A stretch of 64,000 bases of DNA from JAFAXA01 sp963777325 (GCA_963777325.1 CAVZQE010000022.1:310001-374000), one strand, 5' to 3'; shown: positions 52,451-61,943, counted from the first letter of the stretch. The notes: generated by a model not told the origin, from the letters alone. Numbers and translations: made by a program.

Positions 52451-53327
52451 GACAACGCAAGCGCGCCCGATCCCGGACTGTCCCGGCCCCGATCCTGATC
52501 CGCGCGGCCCGACCCGGTTCAAGCTGCCGGAAGGGGCGGTGGATACCCACGCCCACGTCATCGGTTCGCCGCCCGAGCATCCCTTCGCCGAGACCCGCAG
52601 CTACACGCCGCCGCCGGCCTCGGCCGCCGCGTATATCGGAATGCTCGATGCGGCCGGCATGACCCATGGCGTGCTCATCCAGGTCAGCGTGCATGGAACC
52701 AACAACGAGAAGATGCTGGAGACGCTGCGCGCGTACCCCGCGCGTCTGCGCGGGATCGCCGTCGTCGCGCCCGATGCGTCCGCGCGCGAATTACAGCGGC
52801 TGAAGGATGCCGGCGTGGTCGGGTTGCGCCTCAACGTCCTGTACGGCGGCGGGGTCGGCTTTGACAGGGTCGCCGCGTACGGCGATCTCTGCCGCGACAT
52901 GGGCTGGCATCTGCAATTCCTGATCGACGCACGCCAGCTGCCGCAGCTCGCAGGCCAACTCGCCCGCCTTCCGGTGCCGTTCGTCGTCGATCACATGGGG
53001 CATTTCCCGACCTCGGCCGGGCTGGAATGCGAGGGCTTCCAGACCCTGCTCGCGCTCGTGCGCGATGGCGCCTGGGTCAAGCTGTCGGGCGCGTTCCGCT
53101 GCTCCGTACTAGGGCCGCCCTACCACGACACAGTTCCGTTCGCGCGCGCGCTCTCGGATGCGGCGCCCGAACGGTGTGTCTGGGGATCGGACTGGCCCCA
53201 CGTTTCGCACTGGGGCGCCATGCCGAACACGCGCGACCTGCTCGATCTGGTGGCCGACTGGGTGCCCGACGAAGGGCGTCGCCGGCTGCTGTTCGTCGAT
53301 AATCCGGCGGCGCTCTACGGGTTCTAA
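52443..53327 (+). CDS. Amidohydrolase, 2-pyrone-4,6-dicarboxylate lactonase-like
   Basis: A 294-residue amidohydrolase_2 enzyme. Metal ligands are in VDTHAHVIG (residues 33-41), VVDHMGHFP and WGSDWPHVSHW. The pattern of HAHVIGSPPEHPFAETRSYTP and the late N-P-A-A-L-Y-G-F match hydrolases related to LigI, which opens 2-pyrone-4,6-dicarboxylate in lignin-aromatic breakdown, but many relatives act on other lactones. It overlaps the preceding MFS gene, so the substrate is probably the acid carried by that transporter. Convergent with another MFS gene, overlapping by four bases. Confidence 0.87.
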   Translation: MTETTQARPIPDCPGPDPDPRGPTRFKLPEGAVDTHAHVIGSPPEHPFAETRSYTPPPASAAAYIGMLDAAGMTHGVLIQVSVHGTNNEKMLETLRAYPARLRGIAVVAPDASARELQRLKDAGVVGLRLNVLYGGGVGFDRVAAYGDLCRDMGWHLQFLIDARQLPQLAGQLARLPVPFVVDHMGHFPTSAGLECEGFQTLLALVRDGAWVKLSGAFRCSVLGPPYHDTVPFARALSDAAPERCVWGSDWPHVSHWGAMPNTRDLLDLVADWVPDEGRRRLLFVDNPAALYGF

Positions 53328-54640
53328 GGCCTGCTCGGGGCCGATGCGGGAGAGACGGCCACCCTGCGCGTCTCGGCCGGCGCGATCGGATGACTGACGA
53401 GCAGGAAGTAGCCGATCGCGGCGATCACGGCGACGGCCGCGGCCACGAGAAAGGCCGGGACGAACGAGCCCGTTGACTGCACGATGAAGCCGGTGACCGT
53501 GGGCGCGAGCGCGCCGCCGAGATAGCCGCCGAAATTCTGCATCGCGCCGAGCGAGGCTGTGGCGTTCGCGGGGGCGGCGATCGGGGCCATGGCCCAGGCC
53601 GTGGTGCTCGACACATAGACCAGGAACAGCGAGACCGAAATGCAGGCAACGGAGAGGGCGTCGCTCGCGACTTCCGCCGCGAGCACGGTGAACAGTCCGG
53701 TCAGCACGAGCGAAGCCGCCATCGGCAGCTTGCGGCTGTTCATCGGCGAGACGCCGTGGCGGACCAGGACGTCGGCGAAGCGGCCGCCGAGCACGCTGCC
53801 GAGCACGCCGAACAGGAACGGCACGGCGGTGATCCAGCCGGTGGACTTAATGTCGATGTGGCGCTGGATTTCGAGGTATCCGGGCAGCCAAGCGGTATAG
53901 ATCCAGGTGATATAGATCGTGCCGAAATAGCCGACGATCATGCCCCAGGTGGTGCGATATTCGAGCAGCCGCCGCCAGTCGCGCCAGGTGACGGGCGCGG
54001 GACGTTCGTCCAGATCGCCCTCGCTTAGATGCTCCTTTTCGGCGGCGGTCAGCATCACCTCGCCCGGATCGCGGTGCATGACGTAGAACGTGAGCGCCAG
54101 CACCAGTCCGACGATCCCCATGATGACGAACATCCAGCGCCAGCTCAGCGACAGCATAAGGAAGGTGAGCAGCGGTGCCGAGATCGCCGTGCCGAGCGTC
54201 GAGGAGCAGTTCCAGATGCCAGTGGCGGTGCCCCGGCTGCGCACGTTGAACCAGTCCCGGGTGATGCGGGCGCAGGTTGGGAACATCGGCGATTCGCCCG
54301 CGCCCAGCAGCACGCGTGCCCCGAAGAAGGTGCCGAACCCGGTCACGAACCCACCCAGGATCTGAGCGAGCGACCAGAGCGACAGGCTGATGGTCAGCAT
54401 CAGCCGAGGCCCGAGCCGATCCACGAAAGCGCCGGCCGGCAGCTGGAAGAACGCGTAGGCCCAGAGGAAAGCCGAGAGCAGCAGGCCCATGTCGGCGAGC
54501 GACAAGCCGAGATCGTGGCGGATGAGCGGATTGGCGATGGCGAGCGTCGCGCGGTCGATATAGTTGATGACCCCGCCCGCGACGAGCAGGATAAGGACGG
54601 TACGCTGGGCGGCCTTGATGCGCGGGGTCGCTGGCACCAT
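53324..54640 (-). CDS. MFS transporter, ACS family (glucarate/galactonate-type)
   Basis: A 438-residue, 12-helix transporter. VINYIDRATLAIANPLIRHD in helix 1 and LPAGAFVDRLGPRLM in the 2-3 loop are strong ACS-family signatures, as is GAGESPMFPTCARITRDWF in helix 4-5. Related proteins carry hexuronates, glucarate or galactonate. It faces the hydrolase gene and is the third MFS gene in five kilobases. The 110 bases upstream (54641-54750) presumably hold its promoter; nothing specific is visible. Confidence 0.9.
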   Translation of the reverse strand: MVPATPRIKAAQRTVLILLVAGGVINYIDRATLAIANPLIRHDLGLSLADMGLLLSAFLWAYAFFQLPAGAFVDRLGPRLMLTISLSLWSLAQILGGFVTGFGTFFGARVLLGAGESPMFPTCARITRDWFNVRSRGTATGIWNCSSTLGTAISAPLLTFLMLSLSWRWMFVIMGIVGLVLALTFYVMHRDPGEVMLTAAEKEHLSEGDLDERPAPVTWRDWRRLLEYRTTWGMIVGYFGTIYITWIYTAWLPGYLEIQRHIDIKSTGWITAVPFLFGVLGSVLGGRFADVLVRHGVSPMNSRKLPMAASLVLTGLFTVLAAEVASDALSVACISVSLFLVYVSSTTAWAMAPIAAPANATASLGAMQNFGGYLGGALAPTVTGFIVQSTGSFVPAFLVAAAVAVIAAIGYFLLVSHPIAPAETRRVAVSPASAPSRP

Positions 54641-54750
54641 CGTTCGTCTCCCTCGATGTTTTCGCCGGTCGCGGCGGCTGTTGAGGTCAGTGTAGAACCG
54701 GATCGGGCCGGACGTCGATCAGTCGCATCGAACTCGACGCCTCCGTCGTT

Positions 54751-56385
54751 CTACGCCGCCGCCGGCACGCGGCCTCCCGTCATATGCAGCGCAACCGCTT
54801 CGGCGACCCTGATGCCGTCCACGCCCGCCGACAGGATGCCGCCCGCGTAGCCCGCGCCCTCGCCTGCGGGATAGAGCCCGTGCGTGTTGATGCTCTGCAT
54901 GCTCGCGTCCCGGCGGATGCGGACGGGCGAGGAGGTGCGCGTCTCGACGCCTGTCATCACCGCGTCGGCCATCGCGAACCCGGGCAATTGCCTCTCGAAC
55001 GCGGGCAGGGCCTCCCGGATCGCGGCGACGGCGAAACCGGGCAGGCACGCGGCGAGATCGGCCGGCTGCACGCCCGGCCGGTAGGAGGGCGGAACCGCGC
55101 CGAGCGCCGTCGATGGCCGGCCCGCGAGGAAGTCCCCGACGCGCTGCACCGGCGCGGCGTACGTGCCGCCGCCCGCCTCGAACGCGCGCGCTTCCCAGTG
55201 GCGCTGGAAGTCGATTCCCGCGAGCGGCCCGTCCGGGTAGTCGGCGGGCGTGATGCCGACGACGATGCCCGCATTGGCATTCCGCTCGGCGCGGGAATAC
55301 TGGCTCATTCCGTTGGTCACGACCCGGCCCGTCTCGGAGGTGGCCGCGACCACCGTGCCGCCGGGGCACATGCAGAAGCTGTACACCGACCGCCCGTTCG
55401 CGCAGTGATGCACGAGCTTGTAGTCGGCCGCGCCGAGCAGCTCGTGCCCGGCGTGGCCGCCGAAGCGCGCGCGGTCGATCAGCGACTGCGGATGCTCGAT
55501 GCGCACGCCGACCGAGAACGGTTTCGCTTCGATTTGGATGCCGCGCGCGTGCAGCATCTCGAACGTGTCGCGGGCGCTATGGCCGACCGCGAGCACGACA
55601 TGCGTAGCCGTGATCCGCTCGCCGCCGTCGAGCACGACTCCGCGCACGCGCTGGCCGCCGGCGCCGTCCGGCGCAAGCTCGAAATCCACGACATGGCTGC
55701 CGAAGCGGTATTCGCCGCCGAGCGCCTCGATGCTCGCGCGCAGGGTCTCGACGACAGTGACGAGCCGGAACGTGCCGATATGCGGCTTGCTGACTTGGAG
55801 GATCTCGGACGGCGCGCCCGCGCGCACGAACTCCTCCAGCACCTTGCGGCCGAGATGCGCCGGATCCTTGATGCCGCTCCAGAGCTTGCCGTCCGAGAAC
55901 GTGCCCGCGCCGCCCTCGCCGAACTGCACGTTCGATGTCGTGTCCAGCACGCCGCGCCGCCAGAAGCCCCAGGTGTCGCGCGTCCGCTCCCGAACGATCC
56001 GGCCGCGCTCGACGATGATTGGCCGGAAACCGCTTTGCGCGAGAATGAGCGCCGCCATCAACCCGCACGGCCCGGCGCCGATCACGACCGGACGCGAGGC
56101 GAGGGCGGCGGGCGCGCGCGCAACCGGCCGGTAGCGCGTGTCCGGCGCCCGTCCGACGCCGCGGTCCCGGGCCAGGCGGCGCAGCACCGACGCTTCGTCG
56201 TCGACCTCCGCGTCCAGCGTGTAGATCAGCAGGATCGCGGAACGGCGGCGGGCGTCGTAGCCGCGCCGCGCAACCGCGAACGCGCGCAGCGCCCCGTCCG
56301 GGATCCCGAGCCGGTGCAGCAGCGCGGCGCGGAGATCGGCCTCCGTGTGGCCGAGCGGCAGCTTCAGTTCCGCGACCCGGATCAT
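54751..56385 (-). CDS. FAD-dependent oxidoreductase (NAD(P)/FAD-binding, YtfP/FixC-like)
   Basis: A 544-residue flavoprotein. An N-terminal domain of about 90 residues (RVAELKLPLGHTEADLRAAL, FAVARRGYDARRR) precedes the FAD site VVIGAGPCGLMAALILAQSG. NVQFGEGGAGTFSDGKLWSG is a hallmark of this uncharacterised group, which is annotated as NAD(P)/FAD-dependent oxidoreductase or FAD-dependent dehydrogenase. C-terminal GLYPAGEGAGYAGGILSAG completes the cofactor site. The ATG at 56385 overlaps the LigD-polymerase stop by four bases. Reaction unknown. Confidence 0.88.
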   Translation of the reverse strand: MIRVAELKLPLGHTEADLRAALLHRLGIPDGALRAFAVARRGYDARRRSAILLIYTLDAEVDDEASVLRRLARDRGVGRAPDTRYRPVARAPAALASRPVVIGAGPCGLMAALILAQSGFRPIIVERGRIVRERTRDTWGFWRRGVLDTTSNVQFGEGGAGTFSDGKLWSGIKDPAHLGRKVLEEFVRAGAPSEILQVSKPHIGTFRLVTVVETLRASIEALGGEYRFGSHVVDFELAPDGAGGQRVRGVVLDGGERITATHVVLAVGHSARDTFEMLHARGIQIEAKPFSVGVRIEHPQSLIDRARFGGHAGHELLGAADYKLVHHCANGRSVYSFCMCPGGTVVAATSETGRVVTNGMSQYSRAERNANAGIVVGITPADYPDGPLAGIDFQRHWEARAFEAGGGTYAAPVQRVGDFLAGRPSTALGAVPPSYRPGVQPADLAACLPGFAVAAIREALPAFERQLPGFAMADAVMTGVETRTSSPVRIRRDASMQSINTHGLYPAGEGAGYAGGILSAGVDGIRVAEAVALHMTGGRVPAAA

Positions 56386-57458
56386 CGGCGCCGCCCGGTC
56401 CGCCGCACCGAGGGCACATGCACGATCCTGGAGCCGCCCACCGGCGCCGGCCGGCTCTGTGTCGGAGGGGCAGGGGCCGTCAGCACCGGCACGCGCTGAT
56501 CCAGCGCATCGAACCCGGCCCAAGGATCGCGTCCCTGCCGGTCCAGCCGCCCCGGCAGGGTGCGCACCGTAAACGCGCCAGGATCGAGCTTCGGCGCCAC
56601 CTCCGCCCAGGCGAGCGGGGTTGCGACCCGCGCGCCGGGGCGGGCGCGCGGGGAAAACGATGCGACCGCCGTCGAGCCGAGGCCGTTGCGCAGCCAGTCG
56701 ACCAGGATGCGTCCGCGCCGGTCGGCGATCTTCAGGTGCGCCAGAAAGCGGTCGGGCGCGTCGGCCGCCATGATCTCGGCGAAAGCGCGGGCGAAGCTGC
56801 GCGCCTGATCCCACTCCACCACGGGGCGCAGCGGCACGACGACGTGCAGGCCCTTGCCGCCCGTCGTGCGGCAGAAGGCGGCGAGGCCGAGCCGTTCGAG
56901 CCGCGCCCGCACCTCGTGCGCGGCCCGCACAACGTCGGCGAACGCGACGCCCTCGCCTGGATCGAGGTCGAACACCAGCCGGTCCGGGTGCAGCGGCTGG
57001 TCCTCGCTCGCGCCCCAGGGGTGCAGCTCGATCGCCGAGATCTGCGCCATCGCAATCAGCCCGTCCACGTCGTCGATGGCGAGATAGGGCGCTTTCGCGA
57101 CCAGGCCCTCGCGGATCGGCCCCGGCAGCAGGCCGTGGCCGTTCTTCTGGAAGAACTGCTGCTTGCCGCCGATGCCGTCCGGGCAGCGCAGGATCGACAG
57201 CGGCCGGAACGCAAGGCCCCGCAGCGCCGCCGCCGCGACCTCCTGCCAATAGAGGGCGAGATCGCGCTTCGTTACGCCGGGCCAGATCGCGCGGTCGGGA
57301 TGCGTGAGCTCGATCCCGCCGACCCGCAATCCGCGCTGCTTCGGCGCGCGCGCGACCGCGATCTGGGGCGTGGACACGCCTCCGATCCGTTTTGCGCGCC
57401 TCCGCTTGCGGCTGACGGCGCGCCGGCGGCGGCGCGCGGACGATGACCGGCCGATCAA
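56382..57458 (-). CDS. Stand-alone LigD polymerase domain (non-homologous end joining primase-polymerase)
   Basis: A 358-residue protein equal to the polymerase domain of bacterial LigD. Key features are LTHPDRAIWPGVTKRDLALY (residues 51-70), FRPLSILRCPDG, metal-binding FDLDPGEGV, and TGGKGLHVVVPL. Full LigD also has ligase and phosphoesterase domains, absent here. The N-terminal 45 residues are Arg/Lys-rich (SSSARRRRRAVSRKRRRAKR), perhaps a DNA-binding linker or a remnant of a longer LigD. No Ku or ligase gene is in the window. It overlaps the FAD oxidoreductase gene and diverges from the next gene. Confidence 0.88.
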   Translation of the reverse strand: MIGRSSSARRRRRAVSRKRRRAKRIGGVSTPQIAVARAPKQRGLRVGGIELTHPDRAIWPGVTKRDLALYWQEVAAAALRGLAFRPLSILRCPDGIGGKQQFFQKNGHGLLPGPIREGLVAKAPYLAIDDVDGLIAMAQISAIELHPWGASEDQPLHPDRLVFDLDPGEGVAFADVVRAAHEVRARLERLGLAAFCRTTGGKGLHVVVPLRPVVEWDQARSFARAFAEIMAADAPDRFLAHLKIADRRGRILVDWLRNGLGSTAVASFSPRARPGARVATPLAWAEVAPKLDPGAFTVRTLPGRLDRQGRDPWAGFDALDQRVPVLTAPAPPTQSRPAPVGGSRIVHVPSVRRTGRRR

Positions 57459-57553
57459 TCATGCAGGCCGAACGTGGCGCGCGCGGCACGGTTCAGCCGC
57501 GCTTTCGCGAACCGGATTGACGCAGGGGGCGGAATGCGGCGAATGCGCCCCGC

Positions 57554-58120
57554 ATGAAGACGCTGCTCACGACCGCCTTGCTCCTTGCGCTCGCCTGCCC
57601 GCCGGGCCGTGCCGCCGTCCTCGACGGCGTGACGATGCCGGATGAGGTCACGGTGGACGGCACGCCGCTCCGGCTCAACGGCATGGGCTTGCGCACCTAC
57701 TCGTTCCTGCGCGTCCAAATCTATGTCGCGGCGCTCTATCTCGAGCATCGGAGCGACGACGGCGAGGAGGTCATCCGCTCGCCTGGCAAGAAGCGGATCG
57801 AGGTCCGGTTCCTGCGCGATGTCGACGCCGAGAGGGGCAGGCAGGCCTGGCGGGACGGCTTCGCCGCGAATTGCCGGCTTCCCTGCCGCCTCGATCCGGC
57901 GGACGTGGATCGCTTCCTCGCGGAGGTGCAGCCGGTCCGGCGCGGCGATACCGCGACGCTCACCTTCGAGCAGGGGCACGTCTCGTTCGTGTTCGACGGC
58001 CGGGCGCTCGGCACCGTCGCCGACCCGCATTTCGCCTCCGTGATCCTCGCGACCTTCATCGGCCCCGTCCCGGCGACCGAGCAGCTGAAGAGCGGGCTGC
58101 TGGGCAAGCCCGCGTCCTAG
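57554..58120 (+). CDS. Chalcone isomerase-like periplasmic protein
   Basis: A 188-residue protein of the bacterial chalcone-isomerase-like family, which shares the fold but not proven activity with plant chalcone isomerase. The signal peptide is LLTTALLLALACPPGRA. The core has LNGMGLRTYSFLRVQIYVAA and VDRFLAEVQPVRRGDTATL. Such proteins are common in Proteobacteria and of unknown role. The ATG at 57554 follows a compact 95-base divergent promoter region shared with the LigD-polymerase gene. Confidence 0.88.
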   Translation: MKTLLTTALLLALACPPGRAAVLDGVTMPDEVTVDGTPLRLNGMGLRTYSFLRVQIYVAALYLEHRSDDGEEVIRSPGKKRIEVRFLRDVDAERGRQAWRDGFAANCRLPCRLDPADVDRFLAEVQPVRRGDTATLTFEQGHVSFVFDGRALGTVADPHFASVILATFIGPVPATEQLKSGLLGKPAS

Positions 58121-58212
58121 CGAGGCCGGTCCCGACCACGGCTGCGCAGGGCCTGTTCAGGATTCGTTCCTTGCGCTTAGACATCGACGCAATCATTGGT
58201 GACGAGGATTGT

Positions 58213-58479
58213 ATGCAGCCCGGCGACCAGCCCGCTTCTATTACGATCCGCAACCTCGACCCTTCCATCAAGGAAAGGTTGCGTGTGCGGGCGGCCCAGC
58301 ATGGGCACTCCATGGAGGCTGAAGCGCGCCGCATTCTCCAGAGCGCGCTGGAAGAGCGCAGCCGGCCGCCCGTGCGCCACCTCTACGGCCGGGTGCGGGC
58401 GCGCTTTGCCCCATTGGGCGGCGTCAATCTTGATCTGCCCCCGTGTGAACCGACCCGTGAGCCGCCCCGGTTCGACTGA
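58213..58479 (+). CDS. FitA-like antitoxin (ribbon-helix-helix)
   Basis: An 88-residue antitoxin. ASITIRNLDPSIKERLRVRA followed by AQHGHSMEAEARRILQSAL is the FitA/VapB ribbon-helix-helix signature. The C-terminal tail normally blocks the PIN-domain toxin and looks intact. The ATG at 58213 is preceded by GAGGA. It is followed at once, with a 4-base overlap, by a toxin gene that has lost most of its middle, so this antitoxin is now without a local partner. Confidence 0.85.
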   Translation: MQPGDQPASITIRNLDPSIKERLRVRAAQHGHSMEAEARRILQSALEERSRPPVRHLYGRVRARFAPLGGVNLDLPPCEPTREPPRFD

Positions 58480-58637
58480 TACTCGATGCTCGATACGGCA
58501 GAGCCGGGCGTCTCGCCGGGACGATCGATCTCATGATTGCGGCGATCGCCCGCGCACGGGGTGCCAGTGTTGTCACCCGCAATGTCGCCGATTTCGAGGG
58601 GGTCGGTCTGACAATCATCAATTTCTGGATTGAATAG
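58476..58637 (+). pseudogene. FitB/VapC-type PIN toxin remnant with internal deletion
   Basis: The 53 codons after fitA read L-I-L-D-A, matching the first strand of a PIN toxin (normally M-I-x-L-D-T-N), then jump to GRLAGTIDLMIAAIARARGA and VVTRNVADFEGVGLTIIN, the C-terminal end of FitB. About 80 residues between are missing, apparently in frame. The start codon is CTG rather than ATG, in the usual overlap with fitA. Only the first of the PIN acidic residues and the final D-F-E region remain, so it cannot be an active nuclease. No frameshift is needed to explain it. Confidence 0.8.
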
Positions 58638-58727
58638 CCGCCATCTCCCGATCTTTCCACAGGTTCCGCCCCCTTGTCAGCGCCGCCCGGATCGCGTCCG
58701 CTTGCGGGCAAAACAAGGGGGGAGGGC

Positions 58728-60369
58728 ATGGACCAGGACAATTGCCGAAGCGGCCGGCCAACTACGTCCCGCTGACGCCGGTCTCGTTCCTCGATCGCAG
58801 CGCCCGGATCTATGGCGCGCGGCCGGCGGTCGTGCATGGCGGCCGCCGCTACTCCTACGCGGCGTTCAGGGACCGCTGCCGCCGCCTCGCCTCGGCGCTG
58901 TCCGGCATCGGCATCCGGCACGGGCGACACGGTCGCGATCATCGCGCCGAACATCCCCGAGATGCTGGAGGCGCACTACGCCGTGCCGATGCTGGGGCGG
59001 TGCTGTGCACGATCAACATCCGCCTGGACCCGCCGGGCGTCGGCTTCATCCTGCGGCACTCGAGCGCCCGCGTGCTGCTCGCCGACAGCGAATGGGCGGC
59101 GGTCGTCGCCGCGCCCTGGCCGGACTCGATCCGCCGCCTCGCGTCGTCCGCATCGCCGACAGCGAAGCGAGCGGCGGCGAGCCGTTTGGCGATGCCGAGT
59201 ACGAGCCGTTCCTTGCGGCGGCGATCCTGGCTTCACCCCGCCGGGCATCGCGGACGAGTGGCAGGCGATCGGCGTCAGCTACACGTCGGGCACCACCGGC
59301 GACCCGAAGGGCGTCGTCTCCACCATCGCGGCGCCTATCTGAACGCCTGCGCCAACGCGCTCGATGTCCGCCCTGACCCCGCGCAGCGTCTATCTCTGGA
59401 CGCTGCCGATGTTTCATTGCAACGGCTGGACCTACACCTGGGCGGTCACGCTCGCGAGCGGCACGCATGTCTGCCTCCGCCGGGTCGAGGCGGGCGCCAT
59501 CTTCGACGCGATCGCCGAGCACGGCGTCACGCATCTGTGCGGCGCGCCGATCGTGCTCAACATGCTGGTCCACGCGCCCGAAGCCGTCCGGCGCAAGCTG
59601 CCGCATCCGGTGAAGGTGGTGACCGGCGGGGCGGCGCCGCCGTCGTCGGTGATCGCCGGCATGGAGGCGCTCGGCTTCGAGTGTCGCATCTCTACGGCCT
59701 AACCGAGAGCTACGGTCCGGCGACGGTCTGCTCTGTGGCAGCCGCAACTCGACACGATGGCCCGGACGAAAAGGCGGCATTCATGGCGCGGCAGGGCGTG
59801 CCGCATCCGATGCTCGAGGACGCGACCGTGCTGGACCGTGAGACGGGCGAGCCCGTGCCGGCGGACGGGACGCACGCTCGGCGAGCTCGCCCTGCGCGGC
59901 AACACGATCATGAAGGGCTACCTGAAGAACGACCGCGCGAACGAGTCCGCTTTCGACGGCGGGTGGTTCCATACCGGCGATCTCGCCGTGCTGCACCCGG
60001 ATAGCTACGTCGAGATCAAGGACCGCGCCAAGGACATCGTGATCTCCGGCGGCGAGAACGTCTCGACCGCTGGAAGTCGAGGAAGTGCTGTACCGGCATC
60101 CCGCCGTGCTCGAAGCCGCGGTCGTCGCCCGGCCGGACCCGACATGGGGCGAGGTGCCGCATGCGTTCGTGACGGCGGTCCCGTCCGAAGCGGACAGCGT
60201 GACGGAAGAGGAATTGATCGCCTGGTGCCGCGCCCGGCTCGCGCATTTCAAATGCCCGCGCTACGTCACGTTCGGCCCCTTGCCCAAGACATCCACCGGC
60301 AAGGTGCAGAAGCACGAATTGCGCGCGACCTGCCGTCCGTGTAGCGGGTCTTCCTCCGCTCGCGGTTAA
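58728..60369 (+). pseudogene. Acyl-CoA synthetase (AMP-binding), with about ten frameshifts
   Basis: Pieced across frames this is a full AMP-dependent acyl-CoA synthetase that activates a fatty or other carboxylic acid with ATP and CoA. Segments in order are YVPLTPVSFLDRSARIYG, DTVAIIAPNIPEMLEAHYAV, the P-loop YTSGTTGDPKGVV, TLPMFHCNGWTYTWAV, LYGLTESYGPATV, GWFHTGDLAVLHPD, and LPKTSTGKVQKHELR. Frame changes fall near 58741, 58924, 58994, 59140, 59235, 59327, 59380, 59688, 59873 and 60073, mostly single-base and often in G or C runs; their net effect equals the observed length modulo three. Residues between shifts are well conserved and no independent stop is seen, so sequence error is more likely than decay. 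GGGGGGAGGG precedes the ATG. Confidence 0.82.
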
Positions 60370-60429
60370 AAGATGATTTGGCGCACCGTTCGTGTAATCA
60401 GCCAGCCGATATGAGGGCGGGATCGGATC

Positions 60430-60851
60430 ATGAGCGAGTACGATGCCGATATTCTGGAGTGGTCTGAACACCAAGCCGGGCTGCTTCGCCGTGTCGCGGC
60501 CGGCGAAGCGCCGAACGAGCGGCCGGACTGGCCCAACATCATCGAGGAAGTCGAGAGCGTGGGCAGGAGCGACCTTCGGGGTGCGTTCGCTGCTGATCCA
60601 GGCGCTCGTCACATGCTCAAGGCCGAAGCGTGGCCGCTGTCGTTGGCGGCCCCGGGCTGGCGGGCGATGCGAGAGGCTTTCGCGCTCAGGCAAGGCGGGG
60701 GTTCGCCCCGTCCATGCGAAAGCAAATCGACGTGCCGGGTCTTTACGTCGATGCGCTCAAGGCGCTGCCGGAGACGATCGACGGCCAACCGCCGCTGCCG
60801 GTCCCGGCCGAATGTCCGGTGACGCTCGACGAACTCCTGGGCTCGCCGTGA
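60430..60851 (+). pseudogene. DUF29 family protein, three frameshifts
   Basis: A DUF29 protein (about 140 residues, function unknown, common in Acetobacteraceae and cyanobacteria). It reads MSEYDADILEWSEHQAGLLR and DWPNIIEEVESVGRSDLR, then VRSLLIQALV in the next frame, HMLKAEAWPLSLAAPGWR back in the first, and RGFRAQARRGFAPSMRKQID to VTLDELLGSP in the third. Shifts lie near 60578, 60610 and 60665. The open length is two over a multiple of three, fitting a net loss of one base. Other residues look normal, so this again looks like sequence error. Confidence 0.75.
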
Positions 60852-60876
60852 CGGCTCGCGCTTCAAGGCTGCGGCA

Positions 60877-61943
60877 ATGACCTTCGCGCCCGTGCCGCCG
60901 GACCCGACGCTGCCGCCGGTGCGGGTCAACCTGTTCTCGGACACGCGACCCGTCCGTCTCCCGGCATGCTGGAGGCCATGATTCGGGCGGAGGTGGGCGA
61001 CGAGCAGACCGGCGACGATCCGACCGTCAACGCGCTCTGCGCGCGCATGGCGCGGATGCTGGGCAAACAGGCGGCGATGTTCCTGCCGACCGGCACGATG
61101 TGCAATCAGATCGCGATCCTGACGCATGCCGGCCGGGCGACGAGGTGCTGACGCACGAGCAGGCGCATGTCATCAACAGCGAGGGCGGCGGCGCGGCGGC
61201 GCTGGCGGGCGTCACGCTGACCGGGCTGCGCGGCGCGCGCGGACAATTCGACGCCGACACGCTGCGAGGCCGCGTTCCGCTCGAAGCGGCGCTATTCGCC
61301 GGATCAGACGCTCGCGATCGTCGAGCAGACGTCCAATCACGGCGGCGGCTCGGTCTGGCCGCTCGGCAGGCTCGACGCCGTCGCCGAGGCGGCGCACGCG
61401 CAGGGGCTGGCGACGCACATGGACGGCGCGCGGCTGCTGAACGCGACCGTCGCCGCCGGCGTCGCCGCCGGACCCATGGCGGCCGGGATGGACAGCGTCT
61501 GGCTCGATTTCACCAAGGGCTTGGGCGCGCCGCTCGGCGCGGTGCTGTGCGGATCGGCCGCGTTCATCGACGCGGCGTGGCGCTGGAAGCAGCGCATGGG
61601 CGGCGCGATGCGGCAGGCCGGAATCTGCGCGGCGGCCTGCCTCTACGCGCTCGACCACAATGTCGAACGGCTGGCCGAGGATCACGCCAATGCGCGGCAT
61701 CTCGCGGAGGGGCTGGCGGCGATCGGCGGCCTCCGCGTTTACATGCCGGAAACCAATCTGGTGTTTATGGATCTGGACGGCGTCGGCCTTGCGGCCGGGG
61801 CGGTCGCGTCACGCCTGCGGCAACGGGGCATCCTGATTTCCGTGTTCGGCTCCCGCCTGCGTCTCTGCACGCATCTCGACGTGGACCGGCCGGGGATCGA
61901 GGAGGCGATCCGCGCCGTGCGGGACGCGGTGCAGGCCGCATGA
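60877..61943 (+). pseudogene. ltaE: Low-specificity L-threonine aldolase, three frameshifts
   Basis: Reassembled, this is a PLP-dependent threonine aldolase splitting threonine into glycine and acetaldehyde. It starts VRVNLFSDT, changes frame near 60940 (one base lost) into GMLEAMIRAEVGDEQTGDDP, again near 61132 (one lost) into DEVLTHEQAHVINSEGGGAA, and near 61268 (one gained) into AAFRSKRRYSPDQTLAIVEQ. From there to the stop the frame is clean, including the PLP lysine in WLDFTKGLGAPLGAVL and HMDGARLLNA. Net shift agrees with the length. It overlaps the same indel-rich patch as the two genes before it; the gene is probably intact in the cell. Confidence 0.82.

Noticed and set aside
56386..57489. 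Apparent 912-residue fusion upstream of the FAD oxidoreductase
   Set aside because: The extra 368 codons are the LigD-polymerase gene read in another frame; the oxidoreductase starts at 56385 with an ATGA overlap.
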